The notes under the pieces: model-generated
What the model was told of the DNA's origin: nothing
The model's database searches: none
What the model saw: the letters and a program-made list of their open reading frames with translations, nothing else
Translations under genes and position numbers: made by a program
From: Flaveria trinervia
Taxonomy: Eukaryota; Streptophyta; Magnoliopsida; Asterales; Asteraceae
Direction: 5' to 3'
Assembly (NCBI GenBank): GCA_025506515.1
Contig: CM046447.1
Coordinates: forward strand, 85,990,748 to 86,054,747
Length of the DNA stretch: 64,000 nt
Shown here: positions 1-10,329 of the stretch, piece by piece
Layout of the letters: the number at the start of each line of letters is the position of its first letter
Numbering within the stretch: position 1 is the first letter of the stretch

Positions 1-1540
1 CAAATCAAAGGGAAAGTGCTACAATTGCAATCAACTTGGTCATTTACAAGTGAATGCAAAGCTCCAAAGTCCAATCCCTAATGCCTCTTAACATCATCCT
101 GCTACTCCAAAAGCTGCTACAAAGCCAACTGAACACCAATAACTATTGTTGCTCAAGAAGTGATTGGAGCTTCATAGTGCAGGATGTAACCCCAACTCAA
201 GCTCTCAAGGCAGGAACATAAGATAATAAGGTATATGAACATATCTTAACCCAATGTGTATAGCTAAGGTTAAACTTTATCAGGACCACAACACGAAAAT
301 TAGATATGATATTGAGTCTTTGAATATACTAAAATCTGATTTTAAAAATGTAGTATCCAACTACAAATTAAAAATTGAAGAGAGTAAACTGTGTCTTCTT
401 TAAAACATGAACACTCCAATTACAAGGCTCAAATAAATGATTTGATTTCCAAGTTGACTGAGGCTCAAGCCCAGCTATTAATAGCTGAGGCTAAAGCAAA
501 TAAGCATGCTATTAAAGAACATAACTTCAAAAACATTATTGCATCATCCTTCCACTCAAAGGTATGCTATCAAAACAAAATTGGGTTGAGAACCAATGAA
601 ATTTCTCCACCATACTCTTACGCATTTATGAGACAACCTAGATATAGTACTGAAGAGCAAGAGGTTCCACTGCTGACCCACTACCTATTGAGCAGAAGAA
701 TGATGTAGCAATGGTTACCACCGCAAAGAAGGATCAGGTAGAAAACCTTATCCATAATGCTAATGATCAACCTTTGACCATCAAAGCCAAAAGAAACAAA
801 ATTAAGGCAATAAGAAAAACTACCAAAAAGATGGTTGAGTGTGTTTATCTTAGCAGGATTCCAAGTGGTTGGAAGCTCTGATCTGGAAAAAAGTATAGTA
901 CCAGCACTCCTATCCAGTTGAAAGATCATAAGTCAAAGGCAAAGGCTGTTGTAAAAGAAAAGAAGTGCCAGAAACACAGTTCCCATGCCCCATCAAAGTT
1001 AACATTGAGTGCATAATGTGTGGTCTATAAAATCATTTGGTAAAAGATTATTACTACAATCCTATAAGCACACATTATGCAAATAATGTTAAAAGGGAAT
1101 AAGTCAAGGAAGGTTTCACATTTGGACCTTATCACAAGGTTCAAGTGTTAAAGAAAGGAAATCTTGTTTTTGAAGCTAAGCTGCCAGAAACTCATTCTTT
1201 AGAAAGGAAAATGGCTTCGGAAGAGAAGTCAAAGAAAAACAGAAGAAACAAAAAGAAACCTTCCAAGAAGAAGACTGCTTCGAAAAAAAGGTGGTGATTA
1301 CTACTTCTGAAAAGTAAGAAGCTTCAAAAGCATGTCTTGCTGCTCAAGTCTCAACAGACTTATTTAATTCGATCAACCAAAGGGTGGAATGGAAGTCAGA
1401 GAAGATGTTGCATCCCAAACCTCTTCTTCACAAACCATAATTGAATCCTCACGCATACCCTTTGGTCCAATTATATAATCTACATTGGAAGATCCCAAGA
1501 CTAACAAGGATTGAGTTTCCACTAGTAACTAATAATTTCA
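1..1540 (+). pseudogene. Sirevirus gag remnant (nucleocapsid and C-terminal part)
   Basis: The first 60 bases encode a CCHC zinc knuckle (KCYNCNQLGH) whose last part is displaced by a small shift before the ECK-like end. Downstream, 391-708 is an open stretch of 105 residues with a heptad-like, Gln/Ala/Glu-rich beginning (coiled-coil character), then Lys-rich sequence to about 1500. Gag would form the particle and bind RNA. Only the C-terminal half is visible because the window cuts the gene. Stops and shifts break it repeatedly, so no functional product is expected. The limit with protease near 1540 is approximate. Confidence 0.6.
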
Positions 1541-2677
1541 CCTTATGTGTAGGTCATCCATATGATAATAATAGGAATGCGTGAATTATAGATAGTGGAT
1601 GCTCTAGGAAAATGACAGGGAACATATTTCTTCTTCAACAATTTAAACATTTTGATGGAGGTCTTGTTCAGTTTGAGGTGAAACTGGAGGATACATTTCT
1701 GGCAGAGGTAGTGTATCTAATGGTAAGCTAAAAGTTGACAAAGTAAACTTTGTCAAGCAGCTTAAGCATAATCTCTTAAGTGTTTCTTAATTCTGCGATG
1801 AAAAGCACCAAGTGCTTTTCATAGAACATGAGTGCATTATCCTCAAACGTGGGATGATAATTCCTTAGGAATTGGTGCTTCTTAGATCTCCCAGGAGATA
1901 GGATATGTACAAGGTGGATATGAATAATGCTTTCGCACAAGGTGAAGTATCATGCAAAGATACATGGTTGAATATGATAATTCCTTAGGAATTGGTGCTT
2001 CTTAGTGATGAGTCAACTCTATGGCATTAACGAATACGTCATGTTAATTTTAAAACCATGAATGATTTGGTTAAAAATAATTTGATACATGGTTGCCTAG
2101 TATGAATTTTTCTGTAAAGATAACTGTGTCGCTTGTCTGAAAGGGAAGAAAGATAGATCATCTTATAAATCCAAAGAAGTTAACTGTATCACTATTCCAT
2201 TACACTTATTGCACATGGATCTATTTGGTCCCATAAGTATAATGAGCATTGGAAGGAAATCATATTGTCTTGTGATTATTGATGATTTCACTAGATTTAC
2301 ATGGGTATTCTTTTTAAGAACTAAATATAAAACTGCTAAAACTTTAAAATCTTTTATTATTAAAATAGAAAATCTAATTGATCACAAGGTAAAGATCATA
2401 AGAAGTGATCAAGGGATTGAGTTTACGAATCAAGTTCTTAACTGATTCTGTAACTCAAAAAGGATTTCCAGACAATATAGTGCTCCAAAAACTCCTCAAC
2501 AAAATGGTGTTGCGGAGAGAAGAAATAGGACACTTATTGAGGCTTCTAGAACTATATTAGCTGATTCAAAGCTGCCTCTAACTTTCTGGGCAGAGGCAGT
2601 CAACACTACATGCTATGGTAGAACATGGTTCTTATTTTTAAGCCCCATGGAAAACCCCTTATGAGCTATGGAACAAG

Positions 2678-2946
2678 TGTAACACCCGGCCCTTCGCATA
2701 AACAATATTGTCCGCTTTGCCCACGAAGAGCTCACGGATTTGCTTTTGGTTGCCCGTGTGAAAACTTCCAGGGAGGTCACCCATCCCTGGATTGCTCCCA
2801 CCTGAGCACGCTTAACTACGGAGTTCTCCTCTCATCCACAGCCAATACGCCCAAAACGCGTTGTTGATGTTAGAGACCAGACATTCCTTATGAACCAAGA
2901 ATCTCTCCTGTCCACGGCTGATGTGGGATATGTGTAGGGTGTCACA
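2678..2946 (-). repeat. Cassandra 3' LTR (minus orientation) with 5S-like module
   Basis: 269 bp, near-identical to the LTR at 3055. The 5S-like module is at about 2768-2827. A purine-rich tract (ACAAGGGGTGCT on the minus strand) sits just inside it at about 2947-2958 and is the likely polypurine tract. Confidence 0.9.
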
Positions 2947-3054
2947 AGCACCCCTTGTTTGGACTCATCGTCCTCGATGAGCCCGAGAAGTCACCATCCT
3001 TGGTGAGGTATGTCCCACACCCCGAACGACACAGGAGTGGCTCTGTTACCATTC

Positions 3055-3324
3055 TGTAACACCCGGCCCTTCGCATCAACAATATTATCCACTTTGCCCA
3101 CGAGGAGCTCACGGATTTGCTTTTGGTTGCCCGTGTGAAAACTTCGCAGGGAGGTCACCCATCCCTGGATTGCTCCCACCTGAGCACGCTTAACTGCGGA
3201 GTTCTCTTCTCATCCACAACCAATACGCCCAAAATGCGTTGTTGATGTTAGAGACCAGACATTCCTTATGAACCAAGAATCTCTCCTATCCACGACCGAT
3301 GTGGGATATGTGTAGGGTGTCACA
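3055..3324 (-). repeat. Cassandra 5' LTR (minus orientation) with 5S-like module
   Basis: 270 bp. The 5S-like part lies at about 3145-3207. Its minus strand has AGAACTCCGCAGTTAAGCGTGCT-type sequence around the A box and an intact C box. The spacer between the boxes differs from true 5S genes, so this is not a functional 5S rRNA gene, though the polymerase III internal promoter elements look intact. Confidence 0.9.
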
Positions 3325-5717
3325 ACAAGAGACCATAATTCATTGACTTTTTTAGGTCCTTTGGCAACAGGTGTACCATGCTTAACACAAAGGACAATTT
3401 AGCAAAATTTGCTGGAAAGTCGATGATGCTATCTTTGTTAGATATTCCTCAAACTCTATTGCTTATAAAGTTTATAACATTGAAAATCAACAATTTGAGT
3501 AATCATCCAACATTGTTGTAAATGAGTACACTCGTGTTAGAATTGTTTCCAAACTATTTTAAATCTTATTGTGAGAATGTTTCAATTAGAACAAAAACTC
3601 AAAGTGATTATGATGATGATCAACTATTTGAGTTACATAGACCTATTCTGAATTCTCCAAGAATCAATGAAGATCAAGCTCCTTCCTGGTGAAAGCCCTG
3701 AAAGCATAAACATCTCAGGAATCGGTAAGGCTTTAACAAGTTGTCAACAAAATGAGTCTCAAAAGTCATTAGATGGCAACTCCATCTCACAACACCAAGC
3801 TGATAAAGAAAGCATTCTAGAGGGACAAACAACTATCAATGCTGCTTCACAACACCACACTATTGATGTTATCCCAAATTCATTCAATCAGTCTCATTGA
3901 ATGAGCATGATACATCAGCTAGAATGACAATCCTAATTCTAAGTAAAACTTTTGTAATCTAGATTTTTCTATGCACTTAGATGTTATTCCTAGGTTCAGA
4001 ATTCATAACACACATCCACTTGAAAAACATCCTTGGAAATATCTCTGAAGGAACAAGAGGACAAACCCATAATGGGAATGTTCGCATGTATTTAAGCTTT
4101 CTTTCCCAAATGGAACCAAATAAGGTGGAGAAGGCTCTCAAGGAAAATAGCTAGGTTGAATCAATACAAGAGGAATTGCTTCAATTCAAGCTCAAAAGGT
4201 TTGGAACCTATATCCTCTACCTCCTAGTCAAGTACCCATTGGCACGAAGTGGGTGTTCAGAAACAAAAAGGGATGATAGAGGTCTGATTATCAAGAACAA
4301 GGCAAGACTCTTAGTTCAAGGATACACACAAGAGGAAGGAACTTATTACACTGATATATTTCCACCAGTTGTAAGACTTGAAGCTATGAGAATCTTCCTT
4401 GCTTATGCAGCTTCCAAGAACTTTACTGTCTACCAACTTGATGTCAAGTGTGCCTTTTGTATGGGGATATAGACAGAGAAGTCTACATGTGTCAGCCTCT
4501 ATGATTTATAGATCCACAACATCCCAACTACGTGTGCATATGGATGCAACAAGCATCTAGGCTGTGGTATGAGACACTTTCTCAATTTCTCCTTTAGCAT
4601 GGCTATACCAGAGGCATATAAACAAAACTTTGTTTATCAAGAAGTCTAGGAAAGACATCTTGCTTGTACAAGTCTATGTTAATGACATCATATTTGGTTC
4701 TTCAAATGACCAAATGTGCAAGCACTTTGAAAGCATTATGAAAAGGAAGTTTGAGATGAGTTCCATGGGAAAAATGAAATTTATCCATGGAATTCAGGTG
4801 AACCAGATGCAAGATGGGTTCTTTATCAATTAATCTAAGTATGTCAATGACATTTTAGAAAGATTTGACATGAAGGATTAAAAGCCAACCAAGACACCTA
4901 TAACCAGAAATCACAACCTTTGTTCTGACTCTAAAGGGGAGGATACTGATCAAAATCAATATAGAGCAATAATTAGATCTCTGATGTATCTTATAGTAAG
5001 TAGACCTGATGTCATGTTTGCAACTTGCATCTGTTCAAGATATCAAGTTGCTTTAAAGGTGTCTCACCTAGTTGTTGCCAAGAGAATCCTTAGAACCTTA
5101 AAGGAGTTCCCAAGCTAGGTCTTTGGTATCCTATGAATCAAGATTTCAACCTCTATGGCTACACTGATTGTAACTATGGTGGCTATAATATTAACAAGAA
5201 ATCCATATCCGGAGGATGTCAATTTCTTGGTGGAAGAATCATCTCCTAGAAATGTAAGAAGCAATCATGTGTCTCTACATCAACTGATGAATTTGAATAC
5301 ATTGCTCTGCAAGTTGCTGTGCTTAGTTGCTCTGGATTCAAAATCAGATGTTAGACTATGACATCAACTTCATGGAGACCCCTATCCACATTGACAACAA
5401 GAGTGTCATTTCTACATAGAGAATCCTGTCAAGCACTCCAAGACAAAGCACATTGACATCAAGTATCATTTCATTAGAGATATTCATCAGAAAAACTTGA
5501 TTAAACTAGATAAAGTTGACTTAAATGAATAATATGTTGATTTGTTCACTAAAGGTTTTGATGAATAAAGATTTAAGTATCTAATTACAGCTATTTGAAT
5601 GATAAGAATTGACTAGTTTATTTCTATTGAAAAACTTTTTAAAATGTGTCTTGTTTTTGTTGTCTCTTTACAATCTAAGTCTTGGTACAAAAGGGCTTTC
5701 TCAAAATTTTTCTAAGT

Positions 5718-7714
5718 ATGAGTTCTTCTAAAAAGAAATTTACCCTTGAAAGTTATCTTTATCTATCTTCCAAAGGCAAATTCCTTGCAAAAGAAATTCC
5801 TTCCAAAGATTTTTTGGTCTCGGGAGAACATTGATCTTATATAAAATAAACTTTTGAAACTTTAAAACTTCTTCTTTCGGAAGACAATTTTACTCTCGGA
5901 AGCAAAATTTGTCTTCGGATATAATTTGTCTTCAGAAGTAAACCTTCGGAAGAATTTTCCTTTTGAAAACTTTTACTTTCAGAAGAAAACCTTATTATTC
6001 AATGGAAATCTTTGAGCCCCATTCTACAAAAAGGTAAGATTTCATTAATGATGTTAGAATATTTTAAATGGCTTATTATTACTGCCTTTGTCATATTAGA
6101 ACCCAAAATGTCTTTCCACTTTATCCATCCGCTACTTGACCCCCCCCCATTTAAATCTTCTGACTTTCCTTCATTTATCTTTTTACCCTCTCACAAGCCC
6201 TAAATTTTCAATATCTTTTCTGCAACTTACCCTTTCAATTACTTAAATTTCTCTAAACTTTCAAAACAATATATCTTAATTCTCAACACAACCAGGTCAC
6301 ACTCCTTGATCATTCAAAGGATGCTTACCTTGCCCTCATCGTCCAGTTTCTCACTCAATCCACCTACTTTACCGCACTTACTGTAAAACACTACTGTTTA
6401 CTCCAACCATATGGCCGAATTTTGGGCAAATGCTCAAAGTGTTACACTGAAAGGAGTAAGGGTTATACGGTCAAGCATTTGCGGACAGGACTTGATCTTA
6501 TCTGAGCAAAACATCCGGAGCATCCGGAGCTTCATGATGAAGGCGCTCCCACGGAATTTCCCAAAGCTGATCTTGAAGACACATATACCCAGAAGGGATA
6601 CGGTGGAGATGTAAGCTACTCAACTGTAAGTTCAACTTCTCTTACAACTAGAAGTTCCTGCTTCATATTGTTCTTCACTGTCTATCCAACAAGTCAGGAG
6701 GAAGGGATCAAATTCCCTATGATCCGGGTTGCCTGGTTCACGGATTGGTTAGAGGTCTTAGATTTAACAATTCAAAGTTTGTACTGAACAACCTCATAAG
6801 TAACCTTCATAGGGAACCATTCTACATGTATCCGAGGTTTATTCAGCACATCATCAACTGTGGGCTGGATCAAGACAATCTTCAACTTGAAGGCACTCTT
6901 CTTGATCCTCACATGAGGCTGGGGATCTAAAATATTCTGAATAGGGTGTCCCCAAACTTCTCTGGAAGATTCACTGACGTTCTTCCAGGTTTGATTGAGC
7001 CTATGGCTCCTGGTGACATCCCTATGAACCTAACAGGTGATGAACCCACACCAGACACCACCACCTCAATGCCAATTGTCACTCTTTACCCTATCAAATT
7101 CATTTACAGAGACTTTCCAAATGAACCCTTGTTCAATCTACTCTGATTGAACAAGCTCCCTCTATTCAAACCAAAAAGGCTAGAGTGGAAAGATGGGCTC
7201 CCACTCAGCATGAGTTCCAACCATCCTCCATCATTGACCTCAATATCAATGTTAGGTCTCCTTAGTCTCAACCTGATAAGCCTGAAACTGAAACCATTAA
7301 CCCTCAAGGAGAGTTCCAATACTCCCCAGATCAGCCAAAAATTGACAACCAAATCATTGGCTACATGCCATTAGATATTGATCAAGGTCTCATGTCACTA
7401 GGCATAACTTTTATATCCTTTACTAAACTATTAACCAAACTAATAAAGATTTCATGTTTTTCAGGGCCATGATGTTGATTTACCTCACCAATCATTGGAT
7501 CAACTAAGACCTAGGGAACCTCTGACTTCTAGCCCCCATCAGCAAAGCGAAACTGAGATGAGTCCCACGGATATGGAGGGGACTCATGTAGACTCAACTG
7601 TCACTATTCAAGTCTCTTTAACTTCTTCCTCTAACACGTATACTTCTCAAGATGATGCTACCAAAAAAGGGAGAATGTAAACATTCAAGTTCAAGCGGAA
7701 CCACTTTTGGACAT
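5718..7714 (+). pseudogene. Sirevirus extra 3' ORF (env-like position), left part
   Basis: Downstream of pol an ATG at 5718 opens a short Lys/Ser-rich reading frame. TTCGGAAG-type motifs follow (5860-5960). From 6411 there is coding-like sequence: MAEFWANAQSVTLKGVR, then GLRFNNSKFVLNNLISNLH and FYMYPRFIQHIINC near 6750-6860, and a Pro/Thr-rich stretch near 6980-7080. The FW...A, SEx-IR and FYMYPRF motifs are ones I recognise from a recurrent third ORF of plant copia elements; its function is not established. Stops at 6612, 6928 and 7144 break it. It ends abruptly at the gypsy LTR. Confidence 0.5.
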
Positions 7715-8777
7715 TGTAACACCCGGTTATTTATTTATTTTGAAGCCGACGAAAGAAGAAAAAAAGAAAAAAAGTCCAAAGTCGAGGGACCAAACTCGCC
7801 AACGGGAGAAAGTTGGAGGAGTGGGGGTACTTGAAGGGAGAGGGCAGCCCTTACCCTCTCCCTACACCTCAAAATTCAACAATAAAAGAGAAAGGGAGAA
7901 GAAATGGAGAAAAGAGAGAAAAAGTTGGTTCGGGTGGATTCAAGTGAGAAAAATCATCGTGTAGCGGGTCTAAATGAAGCTCTACTTCTTGGTGTTGATT
8001 GTGTGAGTTCTAGGACCCCTCTTTTAAACGTTTTTGATCGATTTTGGGGCTGGAACACATCCAAAAACCTGTTTTTGTATGTGTGTGTATTTGACCCATT
8101 TGTATGTGTTTGCATGCGATGCGTTTGGAGTTTGTTTCCGGGCTTGTGCGTGCTTGAATGATGTTGTGGTATGCATTACTAAGGTTTAGGATGGTTGATT
8201 TGGGCTTAGAAGAGGTTTGGAAGAGCTTAAAGGTCGAAAATGGCAGATTGGGTTCGGGAGTGAGCTGAATTCTGCGCAGTTAGGGCTATGTGACAGAATG
8301 GCATGCCAGTCGTGCGACTTAAGTCCACACGCAGGCCAGTCGTGCGATTGAGGTTCAATCGCATGTGAGTCGTGCGACTGGAACCCATACGCCTGCCAGT
8401 CATGTGATTGAAGGTCAATCGCATGGGGAGTCATGCGACTGAGAGTCCATCCGTATTAGTTCCATTCGCATAGGACTCATCCGCATAGGTGTCCATCCGC
8501 ATTAGGTCCATTCGTATGGGTGTTCATCCGCATAGGTGTCCATCCGCATAGGTGTCCATCCGCATGGGTGTTCATCCGCATAGGTGTTCATCCACATTGG
8601 TCCATTCGTATGATGTTCAATCGCCTGGAGGCCATGCGACTGAAGGGTGCCCAAGTAGGCCTGGGGTACCCGAGGAAAACGTAGTGTATGTACTGAATTT
8701 CGGGGGAAAGTGCAGATATAAGTTTTGACTTGGAAGTTTCCCGTAAGTTCATGTAAGATGACTGTCGAGGCCTTACA
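7715..8777 (+). repeat. Gypsy LTR 1 (5' LTR of first copy)
   Basis: 1063 bp, TGTAACACCCGG...GGCCTTACA. It contains two minisatellite-like blocks: a CAGTCGTGCGACT-type repeat (about 8300-8440) and a CATCCGCATAGGTGT-type repeat (about 8450-8600). The diagnostic end sequence reads ACTGTCGAGG, shared with LTR 3 and unlike LTR 2 and LTR 4. Confidence 0.92.
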
Positions 8778-8780
8778 AGT

Positions 8781-8793
8781 TGGTATCAAAGCC
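8781..8793 (+). other. Primer-binding site, tRNA-iMet type
   Basis: TGGTATCAAAGCC lies 3 bases after LTR 1 and differs by one base from the usual TGGTATCAGAGCC seen after LTR 3. The 330-base leader to the gag ATG (8794-9125) has no ORF. Confidence 0.85.
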
Positions 8794-9125
8794 AAATTTT
8801 AAGTGAAACGGGTAAATTTTCAAAATAAACCTTAACTTAAACTGAGAATGGGACGGAAAAGGGAAGGGATGCCAGTCTGAGTAACTACGTGCCATCAGGT
8901 TTTTCGTAATGTTAACCGGTATTATGTGCGCATGGTATGTGGCTATGTGTTGTTTGTTGATTAAATACTGATGTAGTCAGGACAGGTAATACTTGGGGTA
9001 TGAAGAGTAAAGTAAGTGGCTAATTATAACTGCCACTGTATTTAGGGACTTACTATACTTGACATAAACTGAGTTGTTCCCTTGAATGACCGTGTTGGTG
9101 TTTGAATCTTTCAGTGTGCGTGTGA

Positions 9126-10265
9126 ATGGCCGGTGGTAGATCTTCGAAAGCCTCTCATGGTGGTGGTCGTGATGGGCTTGGTGCTGAGCCGCGACCCAAG
9201 AGAGGAAGACCCAGAATGGAAAAGGCCGTTGACAAAGAACCCGAGACTCCTCATCCGGAGGGTCGCGATGAGAGCGCCAACCTAAGAGCCTCAGTAAAGG
9301 AGGCTGTTGTTGAAGAAGTACTTCAGGTCATGCAAACGATCTTACCATCTGTGGTGACCGAAGTCATCAAGGCTGTACGGGAGGGGGAAAGACAAGAGAG
9401 GAATAGGTCCGCGGGAGGACGAGAGCAACCAGAGCCTGAAACGGTTCTATCTGATGATGAAGAAGAAGAGGAAGAGCCTGCGCCGGAGGCGGCATGAGGC
9501 TGTAATTATGGGGCGTTTCAACGATGCAAGCCCCCTACTTTTGATGGAAACGGCACTGCTGCTGCTGCTCACCGGTGGTTGAGAGAAATGGATGCCGTCT
9601 TAAATATCAGCAAGTGCCGGGAGGACCAGAAGGTAAAGTTTGCTACCCACTCGTTTGTGGACTTGGCTCTGTGTTGGTGGGACAATATAGTCCAAGCCGA
9701 GGGTAGCAGGGTCATTGGGAGAATGAGATGGTCTGAACTGAAGAAGTTGGTGATCGAGGAGTTTTGTCCTTATAGAGAAATGAATAAAGTTGAGAGAGAG
9801 TTCCCGCAACTGGAGGCTGGAACCATGACACACCAACAGTACACCACCAAATTTAATGAGATGGCACGTCTGGTGCTGGACCAAGTGATGCCTTTGTCAC
9901 GAAAGATTAAAAGATATATTCAACGTTTGCCGGCGGATATTCGCAGGCACATGATCGCTGCCCGACCGAGCATGTTTAGGTCGGCGGTGGATTTGGCAGG
10001 GAGATTGTATGATGAGAGAATAGTGGTGGTGACTGAAGGTAGCGAGAAGGGTGGTGGTGATCGGAACTGGCATGGGAAGAGGTTTGGTCGGGTGATGCCT
10101 CGACGGGTAATAAGAAGGCACGGGCGGATGATCGTCGTGTAGTCACACCGGGTACGGGATCGAAGAAGTGTGGCAAATGTAGGAAAGAGCACAGTGGTGA
10201 GTGTTGCGGGTTGAACGCCTGTTTCAAATGTGGGAAGCCTGGTCATATGGCTAGACTATAATAAC
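9126..10265 (+). pseudogene. Chromovirus gag pseudogene
   Basis: The ATG at 9126 begins MAGGRSSKASHGGG, a basic and then acidic N-terminus. A TGA at 9495 interrupts the frame, which then continues without a shift through the capsid-like retrotransposon gag domain (about 9579-10000, with WLREMD, LALCWWDNI, EEF, YTTKFNEMARL and IQRLP motifs). A TAG at 10140 is a second break. A nucleocapsid zinc knuckle (CFKCGKPGHMAR, near 10220) lies in another frame and loses its last Cys to stops near 10257. Gag would package RNA; this copy cannot encode it. Confidence 0.85.
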
Positions 10266-10329
10266 CCAAGGGTTGAGGGTTCTGGGGTAAAGAAGACGGG
10301 AAGTGAAGGACCAAGGGCTAGCACCAGGG

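Larger units (their letters stand above)
2678..3324 (-). mobile_element. Cassandra TRIM retrotransposon (5S rRNA-bearing), complete
   Basis: Two near-identical LTRs of about 270 bp (TGTAACACCC...GTGTCACA on the plus strand) flank a 108-bp internal region. Each LTR carries a stretch matching the plant 5S rRNA gene in minus orientation, including the A box (AGTTAAGCGTGCT) and the C box (GGATGGGTGACCT). A tRNA-iMet-type primer-binding site, TGGTAACAGAGCC, reads on the minus strand at 3039-3051, just inside the 3055 LTR, so the element runs right to left. ACAAG occurs at 2673-2677 and 3325-3329, a perfect 5-bp target duplication inside the Sirevirus integrase region. Cassandra elements encode no protein and depend on other elements' enzymes. 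Confidence 0.93.
1560..5592 (+). pseudogene. Sirevirus pol remnant: protease, integrase, RT, RNase H
   Basis: The protease core IIDSGCSRKMTGN lies near 1587-1620. Integrase follows: a zinc-binding remnant near 2125, then the catalytic core with Asp in HMDLFGP (about 2215), Asp in RSDQGIEF (about 2404) and Glu in GVAERRN (about 2510). Cassandra splits integrase at 2678. RT resumes near 4230 with TKWVFRNK-like and YQLDVK motifs. The copia active site YVDD reads YVND at about 4678, a loss of a catalytic Asp. RNase H follows (YTDCNYGGYNINKKS, about 5157), with the terminal LFTKGFDE near 5540. More than a dozen stops and several shifts are present. Products would have been cleaved from a polyprotein; none can be made now. 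Confidence 0.85.

Noticed and set aside
2768..3207. 5S rRNA genes
   Set aside because: Only the internal promoter part of 5S rRNA is matched; the spacer and the rest diverge, and both copies lie inside Cassandra LTRs.
7104..7352. Minus-strand 82-codon ORF in the Sirevirus region
   Set aside because: It is antisense to the third-ORF remnant, with no independent motif.
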